Below, piece after piece: positions 43,098 to 53,567 of a stretch of 64,000 nt of DNA. Source of the DNA: Myxococcus flavus (lineage in GTDB: Bacteria; Myxococcota; Myxococcia; Myxococcales; Myxococcaceae); contig NZ_CP143624.1 in the NCBI RefSeq assembly GCF_050038885.1, forward strand, positions 372,001-436,000. The letters are read 5' to 3'. The notes under the pieces were generated by a model that did no database searches, was not told the origin of the DNA, and saw nothing but the letters and a program-made list of their open reading frames with translations. A program made the position numbers and the translations under genes. Each line of letters begins with the position of its first letter. Within the stretch, counting starts at the first letter, position 1.

Positions 43098-44996
43098 CTA
43101 CTGCGCTGGAGCAGCAAGCGGGGAGGCAGGCGTCTTGAGTCCCGCAGAGCGCGCCAGGCCCATGACGCCCTCGACGGCGGCGGCGATGTAGCCAAATGGA
43201 TTGGCTCCATCCACCGCGGTGACGTGCACCTCGCCCATCTTCTGCTGGAAGGCGGCGGCCACCTGGGGGAGCTGCTGCGCCAGCGTCATCTGGATGACCT
43301 CCGGGCTGACGCTGTTCTCGATGTCGCGCAGTGCCCGCGCCTTGCCCAGCTCCAGCTCCTGCTGCGCCCGGTCCTTGCGCACGCTCAGCTCGGCGATGGC
43401 CACCTCCGTCTCGACGATGGCGCGCCGGGCCTGCACCACCTGGAGCTCCGCGTGGAGCCGCTCCGCCTCCTGCTGGTGCGCGGCCATCTGCACCTCGTGC
43501 CACGCGGTGGCCTGCTCGTGCTCGCGGCGCAGTCGCTCCAGCTCCAGCTGGGCCTTGGCGCCGGCCTCCTCCTGCTCGCGGCGCAGCTTCGCCAGCTCCA
43601 CCTCCTGCTCGTGCCGCTGGCGGGCCAGCTCCAGCTCCTGCTCGCGCTGCTGCCGCGCCAGCTCCATCTGCGCCTTGGCGTTCTCCGCCTCCTGTGCGCG
43701 CTGGAGCCGCACCAGCTCGATTTTCGCCTGCGCGGCCTCGGACTCCTGCGCCAGCTTCAGCTTCTCCAGCTCCAGCTTCGCGCGGCCCGCCTCCGTCTCC
43801 TGCTCGCGCTTGAGCTTCTCCAGCGCCACGCGCTGGCGGGCGACCTCCGCGTCCTGCTCGCGCTGGAGCTTCTCCATCTCCACCTGCGCGCGGCTGACGG
43901 CCAGCGCTCGCTCGGAGACAATCTTCGCGTCGGCCAGACGCGACTCGGCGGCCAGCGCGTCCAGCTTCGCCTGCTCGTCGGCCACCTGCTTCTTCTGACG
44001 GACCTCCTGCTCGGCGGCCATCTTCGCCAGGGCCACCTCGCGCTCCACGGAGGCCTGCTCCTGCTTCAGCGTTCGCTCCTGGGCGAGCTTCGCCTCGGCC
44101 ACGCGCGCCTCCACCGCCAGCGCCTCCAGCCGCGCCTGCTCCTCCGCGGTCTGCTTCTTCTGGCGCACCTCCTCCTCGGCCGCCAGCCGCTGGAGGCTCA
44201 GCTGCCGCTCGGCCTCCGTCTCCTCGCGGTGGACGAAGCGCTCCTTGGCCAGCTCCGCCTCGCGCGCCTGCCGCTCCTGCTCGTGGCGGAAGCGCGCCTG
44301 CATGTTGGCGAAGACGGTGGAGGACAGGACGCGCACGTCCTGGATTTCAATCGTGTCCAGGATGACGCCCCAGCCCGCGTCCGTCCCGTCTTCCAGCCGG
44401 CCCCGGCCGGACAGCACCGGCGCAATCTCCCGCATCAGCTCGCCCGCGATGCCCTCCTTGCGCTTGGAGAGGCACTCCTCCACGGACATGTTCGCCACCA
44501 GCCGCCGCGCGGCACCGACGAACATCTCCCGCAGCAGCTCCGCCAGCTTCTCCTGCGCGCGCTCCGGGAAGGAGAAGTTGAGCATGCGGAACGCCACCAG
44601 CGGATCCGCGATGCGGTACACCGCCAGACCCGTCACCTGCACGCCCACCTTCTCGTGCGTCACCTGGTCCGCGGTGAACTGGAGCCGCTGGATGCTGGTG
44701 GGGACGATGGCCACCGAGTCCCCCGGCCACTTGAAGCAGCTGGCGCCCTGGCCGCTGACCTCCCGCACCCGGCCGCGCCGCATGTGGACCAGGAACTCGC
44801 TGGGCCGCGCGGTGATGAGCCCCCAGCGCTTCATCTTCTCGGGGTCCTCGGCGGGCTTGCCGGCACGCCACCCCTCCGCGTACCGCGGCTGCTCCAGCTT
44901 GCCGCCGCCCCCGTCCATCCGGACGAGGTGGGTCCTGTTACCGCCCTCGCCCACCTCGGGTGCTTCCTTCGTGCGGGCCGTCTGCTTCGCGCTCAT
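43098..44996 (-). CDS. SPFH/band-7 protein with long coiled coil
   Basis: 632 aa from the ATG at 44996 (GGGAGG seven bases upstream). Residues about 50-240 form an SPFH/band-7 domain (VGVQVTGLAVYRIADPLVAF, LREMFVGAARRLVANMSVEE). Residues about 245-570 are an uninterrupted, highly charged Glu/Arg/Lys/Ala coiled coil with repeating REQE- and EKLK-type heptads, like a flotillin tail. No clear membrane span. It may scaffold membrane domains. It lies upstream of DsbD on the same strand with a 57-nt gap. Confidence 0.9.
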   Translation of the reverse strand: MSAKQTARTKEAPEVGEGGNRTHLVRMDGGGGKLEQPRYAEGWRAGKPAEDPEKMKRWGLITARPSEFLVHMRRGRVREVSGQGASCFKWPGDSVAIVPTSIQRLQFTADQVTHEKVGVQVTGLAVYRIADPLVAFRMLNFSFPERAQEKLAELLREMFVGAARRLVANMSVEECLSKRKEGIAGELMREIAPVLSGRGRLEDGTDAGWGVILDTIEIQDVRVLSSTVFANMQARFRHEQERQAREAELAKERFVHREETEAERQLSLQRLAAEEEVRQKKQTAEEQARLEALAVEARVAEAKLAQERTLKQEQASVEREVALAKMAAEQEVRQKKQVADEQAKLDALAAESRLADAKIVSERALAVSRAQVEMEKLQREQDAEVARQRVALEKLKREQETEAGRAKLELEKLKLAQESEAAQAKIELVRLQRAQEAENAKAQMELARQQREQELELARQRHEQEVELAKLRREQEEAGAKAQLELERLRREHEQATAWHEVQMAAHQQEAERLHAELQVVQARRAIVETEVAIAELSVRKDRAQQELELGKARALRDIENSVSPEVIQMTLAQQLPQVAAAFQQKMGEVHVTAVDGANPFGYIAAAVEGVMGLARSAGLKTPASPLAAPAQ

Positions 44997-45208
44997 GTGC
45001 CTGCCTCCCTGTGGTGCCGCCCCACGGTGCAGGCGGCCGGCCAGGGAGGGGCCTGTCGGGAAATCAAGCAGTTGGCCAGGGGGGCTGCGCCATTCCAGCG
45101 CACGCCGCACCAGGACGGCACACGCGGACTGATCCACGCCGGTGCAGCGTTACTTAAGACGGCCTGTTGGGAGCACACACCGGCGCCGCCAGCGCTCCGG
45201 ATGTTCGC
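44997..45208. other. intergenic region between the SPFH gene and the isc promoter
   Basis: Divergent spacer. Apart from the SD of the SPFH gene, I see no gene, RNA or repeat here. The usual iscR regulator gene is absent from this position. Confidence 0.5.
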
Positions 45209-45236
45209 TTGACCCGAAGGTGCCCCTTTTTATATT
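45209..45236 (+). promoter_or_regulatory. sigma-70 promoter of the isc operon
   Basis: TTGACC at 45209-45214, a 16-nt spacer and TATATT at 45231-45236; both hexamers match five of six. The start of transcription would be about 45243, giving a leader near 98 nt before iscS. Confidence 0.75.
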
Positions 45237-45250
45237 TGACCAGTCCGGTC
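45236..45250. promoter_or_regulatory. candidate Rrf2/IscR-like operator over the isc start site
   Basis: TTGACCAGTCCGGTC contains the inverted repeat GACC-N5-GGTC and overlaps the predicted transcription start. It is in the right place for a repressor such as IscR, but the repeat is short. Confidence 0.35.
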
Positions 45251-45340
45251 CACATTCAGGTGTGACGGTGTAGGCTCCCCTGCGGCAAAGGCCCACTCAG
45301 GGCGCCGGTCGACGTCCCCTCCAGGAAGGTGTTGGAAGCA

Positions 45341-46705
45341 ATGGTGAAGCTGCCGATCTACATGGACAACCACGCCACCACCCCGCTGGACCCGCGGGTG
45401 CTGGAAGCGATGCTGCCCTACCTGCGAGAGGACTTCGGGAACGCCGCCAGCCGCAACCACGTCTTCGGCTGGAAGGCCGAGGCGGCGGTGAAGAAGGCCC
45501 GCCAGCAGGTGGCGGAGCTCATCGGCGCGTCCGAGCAGGAGATCGTCTTCACCTCGGGCGCCACCGAGTCCGACAACCTGGCCATCAAGGGCGTCATCGA
45601 GTTCTACAAGTCCAAGGGCGACCACATCATCACCCTGAAGACCGAGCACAAGGCCATCCTGGACACCTGCAAGCGCCTGGAGCGCGTGCGGCAGGAGCGC
45701 CTGGACGAGCTGAAGCTGCTGCGGCTCGGGCAGCTCGCCGGCCAGGAGGTCACCGAGGACAACCAGGCGGAGCTGCTCGCGAAGCACGACGTGGAGTCCG
45801 ACGAGACGTACCGCAAGTGGGCGGAGCTTCCCACCGGCGGCGCGCGCGTCACCTACCTGGACGTGGAGCCCGACGGCCGGGTGAGCCTGGAGAAGCTGGC
45901 CGCGGCGATGACGCCGAAGACGGTGCTGGTCTCCATCATGTTCGCCAACAACGAGATTGGCGTGGTGCAGCCCGTCGCGGAGATTGGCGCGCTGTGCCGC
46001 TCGAAGGGCGTGCTCTTCCACTGCGACGCGGTGCAGGGCATCGGCAAGGTGCCCTTCGACGTGGAGGTGATGAAGGTGGACCTGGCGTCCATCACCTCCC
46101 ACAAGATGTACGGCCCCAAGGGCATTGGCGCGCTGTACGTGCGCCGCAAGCCGCGCGTGCGCATCGCGCCCATCATCGACGGCGGCGGCCACGAGCGCGG
46201 CATGCGCTCCGGCACCCTGAACGTGGCGGCCATCGTCGGCTTCGGCGCGGCGGCCGAGATTGCCCGCAAGGAGCTGCCCGAGGAGTCGGCCCGCATCCTT
46301 CGCCTGCGCGAGAAGCTGCGCAAGGGCCTGACGGACGCGCTGGACATGACCACCATCAACGGTTCGCTGGAGCACCGGCTGCCAGGCAACCTCAACATCT
46401 CCTTCGCCCACGCGGAGGGAGAGTCCCTGATGATGGGCATCAAGGACGTGGCGGTGTCCTCCGGCTCCGCGTGCACGTCCGCCTCCCTGGAGCCCTCCTA
46501 CGTGCTGCGCGCCCTGGGCGTGGACGAGGAGCTGGCGCACAGCTCCATCCGCTTCGGCCTGGGCCGCTTCAACACGGAGGAGGAAGTCGACTACGTGGTG
46601 AACCTCGTGGTGGACAAGGTCCGCAAGCTGCGCGACATGAGCCCGCTCTACGAGATGGCCAAGGAAGGCATCGACCTCAAGAGCATCGAGTGGACGGCGC
46701 ACTAG
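45341..46705 (+). CDS. iscS: cysteine desulfurase IscS
   Basis: 454 aa. PLP enzyme that takes sulfur from cysteine for Fe-S assembly. It has the PLP Lys in ITSHKMYGPKGIGALYV, the sulfur-carrying Cys in SSGSACTSASLEPSY, and the C-terminal DLKSIEW-type tail that contacts IscU. Compared with E. coli IscS (404 aa) an insert of about 50 residues lies at 115-164, between DTCKRLE and ARVTYLDV. First gene of the isc operon. Confidence 0.95.
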   Translation: MVKLPIYMDNHATTPLDPRVLEAMLPYLREDFGNAASRNHVFGWKAEAAVKKARQQVAELIGASEQEIVFTSGATESDNLAIKGVIEFYKSKGDHIITLKTEHKAILDTCKRLERVRQERLDELKLLRLGQLAGQEVTEDNQAELLAKHDVESDETYRKWAELPTGGARVTYLDVEPDGRVSLEKLAAAMTPKTVLVSIMFANNEIGVVQPVAEIGALCRSKGVLFHCDAVQGIGKVPFDVEVMKVDLASITSHKMYGPKGIGALYVRRKPRVRIAPIIDGGGHERGMRSGTLNVAAIVGFGAAAEIARKELPEESARILRLREKLRKGLTDALDMTTINGSLEHRLPGNLNISFAHAEGESLMMGIKDVAVSSGSACTSASLEPSYVLRALGVDEELAHSSIRFGLGRFNTEEEVDYVVNLVVDKVRKLRDMSPLYEMAKEGIDLKSIEWTAH

Positions 46706-46803
46706 CGCGCCTTCCCAGGCAGACAGGGGGGCGCAAGCCTCCACGCCCGGCGGGCGTTGCCCTCCGGAACCTTTGTTGAGCAGCATCCGTTGAAGGAGCA
46801 GGC

Positions 46804-47205
46804 ATGGCTTACAGCGACAAGGTCATCGAGCACTACGAGAACCCCCGGAACGTCGGGACGCTCGACAAGGAAGACCCGAACGTGGGCACCGGCCTGGTGG
46901 GCGCGCCCGCTTGCGGCGACGTGATGCGCCTGCAGCTCAAGATTTCCGATGACGGGCTCATCGAGGACGCCCGCTTCAAGACGTTCGGCTGCGGGTCGGC
47001 CATCGCGTCGTCGTCGCTCGTCACCGAGTGGGTGAAGGGCAAGACGGTGGACCAGGCGATGACCATCTCCAACAAGGACGTGGCCCGCGAGCTGTCGCTG
47101 CCGCCGGTGAAGATTCACTGCTCCGTGCTGGCCGAGGACGCCATCAAGGCGGCCATCGAGGACTTCAAGAAGAAGCGCGCCGCGCGTCAGGCCAAGGCGT
47201 CCTGA
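46804..47205 (+). CDS. iscU: Fe-S cluster scaffold protein IscU
   Basis: 133 aa. Three cluster-ligand cysteines are seen in GAPACGDVMRL, FGCGSAIASSS and KIHCSVLAEDA. LPPVK at about 100-104, immediately before the third Cys region, is the HscA recognition motif. Follows iscS by 98 nt; a GAAGGAG SD is present. Confidence 0.97.
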   Translation: MAYSDKVIEHYENPRNVGTLDKEDPNVGTGLVGAPACGDVMRLQLKISDDGLIEDARFKTFGCGSAIASSSLVTEWVKGKTVDQAMTISNKDVARELSLPPVKIHCSVLAEDAIKAAIEDFKKKRAARQAKAS

Positions 47206-47231
47206 GCGAGGCAGAAAGGGAGAGGCGAACC

Positions 47232-47630
47232 ATGAGCGAGCAGGCGACCCAGGAGACGACGCAGCCCAAGGCCCCTGCCCCCGCGCCCGTGGCCAAGCCC
47301 CCCAAGGGCATCACCATCGCGGACAGCGCGGTGGCCCGGCTGAAGGAGCTGCTGGAGCAGCGGCAGACGCCCGAGGCCGGCCTCCGGCTGGCCGTGAGGG
47401 GCGGCGGGTGCTCGGGACTCCAGTACTCCATGGAGTGGGCGGAGAAGGCCCGCGAGCGCGACAAGATTTTCGAGAAGGATGGCGTGCGCGTCTTCGTGGA
47501 CCCGAAGAGCTACCTGTACCTGATTGGCACCGAGCTGGTGTTCGAGCAGACGCTCATGGCCTCGGGCTTCAAGCTGAACAACCCCAACATCAAGGCGGCC
47601 TGCGGCTGCGGAGAGAGCTTCTCCGTCTGA
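47232..47630 (+). CDS. iscA: A-type Fe-S carrier IscA
   Basis: 132 aa. HesB/IscA fold with cysteines in VRGGGCSGLQYSM and ACGCGESF. An N-terminal Ala/Pro/Gln extension of about 28 residues precedes the domain. The ATG at 47232 has GGGAGAGG upstream. It transfers clusters from the scaffold to targets. A strong terminator follows it. Confidence 0.94.
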   Translation: MSEQATQETTQPKAPAPAPVAKPPKGITIADSAVARLKELLEQRQTPEAGLRLAVRGGGCSGLQYSMEWAEKARERDKIFEKDGVRVFVDPKSYLYLIGTELVFEQTLMASGFKLNNPNIKAACGCGESFSV

Positions 47631-47681
47631 CGCGGCAGCCCGCGCCGCTCCGCCTGTCACGGGCGGGAGGCGCCACCACGC

Positions 47682-47713
47682 GGGCCCGGCCAGCCGCCGG
47701 GCCCTTTTCGTTT
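47682..47713 (+). terminator. intrinsic terminator between iscA and hscB
   Basis: GGGCCCGGC (47682-47690) pairs perfectly with GCCGGGCCC (47696-47704), a 9-bp stem with a 5-nt loop, followed at once by TTTTCGTTTG. It sits inside the isc cluster and would reduce or separate expression of the chaperone half. Confidence 0.8.
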
Positions 47714-47739
47714 GTCCCCCTCCCCACCTGGAGAGCCCC

Positions 47740-48293
47740 GTGAGGACCCACTTCGACGTCTTCGGCCTGAAGCGCGGCTATGACGTGGACGTGCCGGCGC
47801 TGGAGAAGCAGTACCGCGAGCTGTCGTTGCAGCTCCATCCGGACCGCGTGGCACAGGCCAGCGCGCGCGAGCGCCTGCAGGCCCTGGAGGGCACCACCGC
47901 CCTCAACGAAGCCTTCAAGACGCTGAAGGACCCGGTGCGCCGGGCCTTCTACCTGCTCAAGCTCCACGGCATCGACCTGGACCGCGAGGACGCGGGCGCC
48001 CAGAAGGACATGCCCCTGGAGTTCCTCGAGGAGGTCATGGACCTGCGCGAGGCCCTGGACGCCGCCATGGCGAAGAAGGACCTGAACCGCGCCCGGGCCA
48101 TGGCGGATGACGTGGAGGCCCGGAAGAAGGCGGCGCTCGCCGAGGCGGCTGGGGCGCTGCGCACCCTGGAGGCCGGCGAGACGGGGGACGGCGGGCAGGC
48201 ACTGGTGAGAAAGGCATCGCACGCGCTGGGGCGGGTGCGCTACTTCACGCGCTTCCTCGAGCAGGTGGACGCGTTCGAGGAGGAGATTCAGGC

Positions 48294-48297
<4 letters not shown>
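47740..48297 (+). CDS. hscB: co-chaperone HscB
   Basis: 185 aa from a GTG. N-terminal J-domain (about 1-75) with the HPD-type LQLHPDRVAQ and a C-terminal three-helix domain that binds IscU. Delivers IscU to HscA. Overlaps hscA as GTGA. Preceded by GGAG. Confidence 0.93.
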
Positions 48298-50138
<1,841 letters not shown>

Positions 50139-50139
50139 C

Positions 50140-50517
50140 GTGCCGAAGGTGACCTTCAAGAGCCCCCTGGCCGAGGTCAGCGCCGACGTGCCCACGGGCA
50201 CCACCCTGCTGGACGCCGCCGAGTCGTGCGGCGCCCAGGTGGGCCACAGCTGCGGCGGCGTCTGCGGCTGCTCCACCTGCCATATCTGGGTCCGCAAGGG
50301 CCTCGATTCGCTGAGCGAGCAGACGGACGCGGAGGCGGACCGCCTGGACATGGGCTTCGACGTCCGCCCCTACTCCCGGCTGTCCTGCCAGACGGAGCTG
50401 GGGACCGAGGACATCGTGGTCGAAATCACCGAGGAGTCCCTCACCGCCTTCATGGACGAGAACCCCGTCCTGCGCCGTTCCCTCGAAGCCGAAGGGAAAT
50501 GGCCGCTGAAGAAGTGA
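50140..50517 (+). CDS. fdx: adrenodoxin-type [2Fe-2S] ferredoxin
   Basis: 125 aa from a GTG, one base after the hscA stop. Four ligand cysteines fit CGAQVGHSCGGVCGCSTC and LSCQTEL spacing of isc ferredoxins. Supplies electrons during cluster assembly. The C-terminus is longer than in E. coli Fdx. Confidence 0.94.
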   Translation: MPKVTFKSPLAEVSADVPTGTTLLDAAESCGAQVGHSCGGVCGCSTCHIWVRKGLDSLSEQTDAEADRLDMGFDVRPYSRLSCQTELGTEDIVVEITEESLTAFMDENPVLRRSLEAEGKWPLKK

Positions 50518-50533
50518 GGTTGTTACGTAGTGC

Positions 50534-50562
50534 TTGACGGGCCGGGGCAGGAACTCTATATG
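50534..50562 (+). promoter_or_regulatory. promoter of tRNA-Leu
   Basis: TTGACG at 50534-50539, a 17-nt spacer and TATATG at 50557-50562; predicted start about 32 nt before the tRNA. Both hexamers match five of six. Confidence 0.8.
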
Positions 50563-50600
50563 TCCGGCCCATCGCAGCGCCGCACCGCGATGCACCGCCT

Positions 50601-50684
50601 GCCCAGGTGGTGGAATTGGTAGACACACTAGATTCAGGGTCTAGCGCCTGCAAGGGCATGGAGGTTCGAGTCCTCTCCTGGGCA
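50601..50684 (+). tRNA. tRNA-Leu (CAG)
   Basis: 84 nt. Acceptor arms GCCCAGG and CCTGGGC pair fully, the D-loop has TGGTAGAC, the anticodon CAG is at 50635-50637 in GATTCAGGGTC, a long variable arm (class II) follows, and the T-arm contains GGTTCGAGTCC. CCA is not encoded. It has its own promoter and terminator. Confidence 0.97.
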
Positions 50685-50694
50685 CAAAGTTGAG

Positions 50695-50734
50695 AAGGGG
50701 TCCCGGTTTCAAACCGGGGCCCCTTTTCGCTTTT
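50695..50734 (+). terminator. terminator after tRNA-Leu
   Basis: AAGGGG-CCCGGTTT pairs with AAACCGGG-GCCCCTT (with one mismatch) and is followed by TTTTCGCTTTT. It also lies just past the stop of the convergent minus-strand gene and may serve both. Confidence 0.85.
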
Positions 50735-50740
50735 CAGGGG

Positions 50741-51829
50741 TCAGGGTGACGCGGGCTCCACGGCATCGTGAGCCACGTGGTGCGCGGCCTCTCGTGCGAG
50801 GCTGCCGCCCTTGCGCAGGTCCCGGACGCGAATCTTCCGCAGGTGGACGGAGACGGCGCCCACCGCGACCTGGCTGATGACGGTCCCCAGGTGCGTGAGC
50901 GTGGAGAAGGCCGCCGCGTCCTCCGGCGAGGCCCCCAGGCTGCGGGCCGCCCAGCTCGTCACGAAGTAGTAGATGCCCATGCCCGCCGGGACACCCGGGA
51001 GCGACTGCCCCAGGGAGATGGCTCCCAGCACCACCGCCCCCGCGAAGATGCCTCCGGAGATGCCGATGCCGTGGAGCGCCAGCCCGTAGCCCAGCGCGGA
51101 GGCCAGCACCGGCGCCACCGAGAAGACGAACACCTTGGCCATGCCGGTGAAGGAGCGCGCTGTGCCGAGGCCCTCGCTGACGTGGTGGAGGAAGCCCACC
51201 ACCCGAGGGAGCTTGTGGCGGCGGTGCAGCGCGAAGGCGAGCGGCCCGGACCAGTGCGCCATCAACACCACCAGCGCGACCAACCCCACGCAGAGTGACA
51301 CGGCCACCTTCAGCTCGCCCTCGAAGCGAGACAGCGTCCGGCCGAAGGGCCCGAGCAGCGACAGCGTGACGAGCAGCATCAGCGCCGCGAACTCCATCAG
51401 CTTGCAGACGCCCACCGAGCCCAGGCACCGCAGGAAGGGGATGCGCTGCGTCCTCGCCAGGAGGAACGAGCGCATGATGTCCCCCAGCTTTCCCGGCAGG
51501 GCGTTGTGGACGAAGGCGCCAATGGCCACCAGGTGGTAGCGCTCCTTCAGGGGCACCGGCCGGCGCAGGGTGCGCTGCCACTGCACGGCGCGCAGGGGGA
51601 TGATGGAGGCCTGGAGCAGCATGAAGGGCACCAGCCACACGAGGTGGCCCGGCAGGTCCCTCACGAACTGGCCCAGTGGGAAGCGCGGCTGGAGCAGCGG
51701 CCCTCCGCCGCCGAGGTTCCACTTGAAGAAGGCGGTGGAGAGCAGGACGACGGAGAGCACGAGGCCCAGGAAGGCGACCAGCACCTTGAACAGCGCCCGG
51801 CCTCCTTCACGCCTCGCCCTCCCCTTCAC
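50741..51829 (-). CDS. lysylphosphatidylglycerol synthase-type membrane protein
   Basis: 362 aa from a GTG that overlaps the upstream phosphatase stop (GTGA). Seven or eight membrane spans with the family features LKERYHLVAIGAFVHNALPGKLGDIMRSFLLAR and SLPGVPAGMGIYYF. This is the flippase-like N-terminal module alone; no aminoacyl-transferase domain is attached. Predicted lipid translocation or modification. It forms a coupled pair with the phosphatase-superfamily gene. Confidence 0.88.
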   Translation of the reverse strand: MKGRARREGGRALFKVLVAFLGLVLSVVLLSTAFFKWNLGGGGPLLQPRFPLGQFVRDLPGHLVWLVPFMLLQASIIPLRAVQWQRTLRRPVPLKERYHLVAIGAFVHNALPGKLGDIMRSFLLARTQRIPFLRCLGSVGVCKLMEFAALMLLVTLSLLGPFGRTLSRFEGELKVAVSLCVGLVALVVLMAHWSGPLAFALHRRHKLPRVVGFLHHVSEGLGTARSFTGMAKVFVFSVAPVLASALGYGLALHGIGISGGIFAGAVVLGAISLGQSLPGVPAGMGIYYFVTSWAARSLGASPEDAAAFSTLTHLGTVISQVAVGAVSVHLRKIRVRDLRKGGSLAREAAHHVAHDAVEPASP

Positions 51830-53412
51830 GGCACCAACCGGAGTCGAGGGGTGGAGTCCAGGTACGCCGCCGCGAGCCGCTCGTGGAGCTGCGCGCAGTG
51901 GGACAGGCCCGAGAGGTCCAGGGGCGCCTTCGCGGGCCAGCACACCAGGCTGTTGGCCTCCGTGCGCGTCAGGCCCCCGTGCGAGCCGAACTCCCAGGCG
52001 AAGCCCACGGTGCCACCGCGCCGCACGGCCTCGCCAAAGAGGACCAGGTCCCCCGCCGTCGACATGGTGGGCAGCACCCGGAGGAAGTCCGCCACCGCGC
52101 GCTTGCTGAACTCGGAGGACAGCGGGGCGCGGTCCAGCGCGTCCGCGCCATAGACGCCGCCGCGCACCAGCGCCACCGCGCCGTTGCCGCGTCGCAGGGC
52201 CACGAGGCCGATGTCCGGGCTCCGTGTCACCCGGGCGAGGACGTCGGGATGGCGCGCGAGCAGGTCCATGGCCTCCAGCGGCCTGGGTTCGCCGGACAGG
52301 TACACGTGGGCGAAGTTGCCGCACTCGATGGCCACGGGTGCGAATGGCGCGCGGGGTGTCGCGTCCGGCTCCGGGCGGGCGCGCCCATCACAGAGGCCAC
52401 GCACCACGTCCTCGGGGATGGGTCCGTCGCCGTGTGGCGCCAGCAGCCATTGCTCCAGGTGCTGGCCCTTCCGCTGCTCCCAGGGCAGGCAGTCCACGTG
52501 CCCGTGGTCGGAGAGGATGACGACGTCGTAGGGCCGCTCCACGGCGCCCGCGACCGCGTACAGCTCCGCCAGGTACGTGTCCACGCGGTGCAGCTCGGCC
52601 AGGGCCTGGACGGAGCGAGGTCCCCGGCGGTGCGCCACCTCGTCGTAGTTACCGTAGACGAGGTAGACGACGGGCACACCGCGCGCCATGTCCACCAGGG
52701 ACTTCGTGAAGGCGAAGCTCCAGCCCAGCCGCTGGAGGAAGACATGGCTGAAGAGGAAGGTCGGCTCGTGGCGCCAATCCTGGAGCCCGCGAGCCCAGTG
52801 GATGACCTCGCGCGCCGCGGCCCAGGTGTCCATGCCCAGGGAGCGCAGGTAATCCCAGACACCGCGCGTGCGCGCACTGAGCAACCCCATCATCTCGTAG
52901 GAGAAGGACCGGGACATCTGCTTGAAGCTGGCCAGCGTGCTCATGCTCAGCGCGTTCTCGGCGCCCGCGCGGAACAGGGAGAAGTATCCATGGCCGCCGC
53001 CGTCGAGCAGGCTGGTGCGGCCCGCGCCGCGCAGACGCTGGTCGATGGCCAGTGCGTCCGCCGGGGTGTTCATCTGCACCTTGCGGCCCAGCTCCCGGTC
53101 GAACCAGGAGTACGCCGGCAGGTTGGACTGGCGCATCCCGTAGAGCAGCCCTGCCTGGAAGTACGGCGTGGAGGTGGGTGCCCCCCAGAAGGCCTCGTCC
53201 AGGTGGAAGGTGCCCGAGCGGATGAGCCTCGACAGGAAGGGCATCCGGCCTGACACGAGCGCCTCGTCGAGCAGCGCCTTCGGCACGCCGTCCAGGTGGA
53301 CGATGAGCAGCTTCCTCGCCCTGCGTGCGGGCGAGGGCGGCACGCGCGTCTGGACTCGCCGCACGAGGCCGTGGGCCCATAGGTGCATCGCTGGGGAAAG
53401 CACAGCGCTCAC
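51826..53412 (-). CDS. alkaline phosphatase-superfamily (type I phosphodiesterase-like) protein
   Basis: 528 aa. Features of the superfamily are KLLIVHLDGVPKALLDE (metal Asp), the nucleophile region around GAPTSTPYFQAGLLYGM (Thr/Ser), NYDEVAHRRGPRS with Asp and His, and VVILSDHGHVD with Asp-His-His. No clear signal peptide; the N-terminus is basic. It is likely a hydrolase or transferase acting on lipid-linked or phosphodiester substrates. Coupled to the LPG-synthase-like gene. Confidence 0.85.
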   Translation of the reverse strand: MSAVLSPAMHLWAHGLVRRVQTRVPPSPARRARKLLIVHLDGVPKALLDEALVSGRMPFLSRLIRSGTFHLDEAFWGAPTSTPYFQAGLLYGMRQSNLPAYSWFDRELGRKVQMNTPADALAIDQRLRGAGRTSLLDGGGHGYFSLFRAGAENALSMSTLASFKQMSRSFSYEMMGLLSARTRGVWDYLRSLGMDTWAAAREVIHWARGLQDWRHEPTFLFSHVFLQRLGWSFAFTKSLVDMARGVPVVYLVYGNYDEVAHRRGPRSVQALAELHRVDTYLAELYAVAGAVERPYDVVILSDHGHVDCLPWEQRKGQHLEQWLLAPHGDGPIPEDVVRGLCDGRARPEPDATPRAPFAPVAIECGNFAHVYLSGEPRPLEAMDLLARHPDVLARVTRSPDIGLVALRRGNGAVALVRGGVYGADALDRAPLSSEFSKRAVADFLRVLPTMSTAGDLVLFGEAVRRGGTVGFAWEFGSHGGLTRTEANSLVCWPAKAPLDLSGLSHCAQLHERLAAAYLDSTPRLRLVP

Positions 53413-53567
53413 GGGTCGTATCCCCTCCTCCGGCAGCCAAGATGACCACTTGGGTGAGCAGCCGCCCTGGAGCGGGAACCGCCTTCCAGCAGAGCGGGCG
53501 GGCAGCCGTTGCGGCTGATGGCTCCGGGAAGAAACGCAGGCGCCAGAGCGTCCCAGGCGGCCCCCTC

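Noticed and set aside
41991..45212. 1073-aa reading frame on the plus strand
   Set aside because: It is the antisense of dsbD and the SPFH gene. The His/Arg/Gln-rich translation is typical of the complement of high-GC codons and has no start signal or domain.
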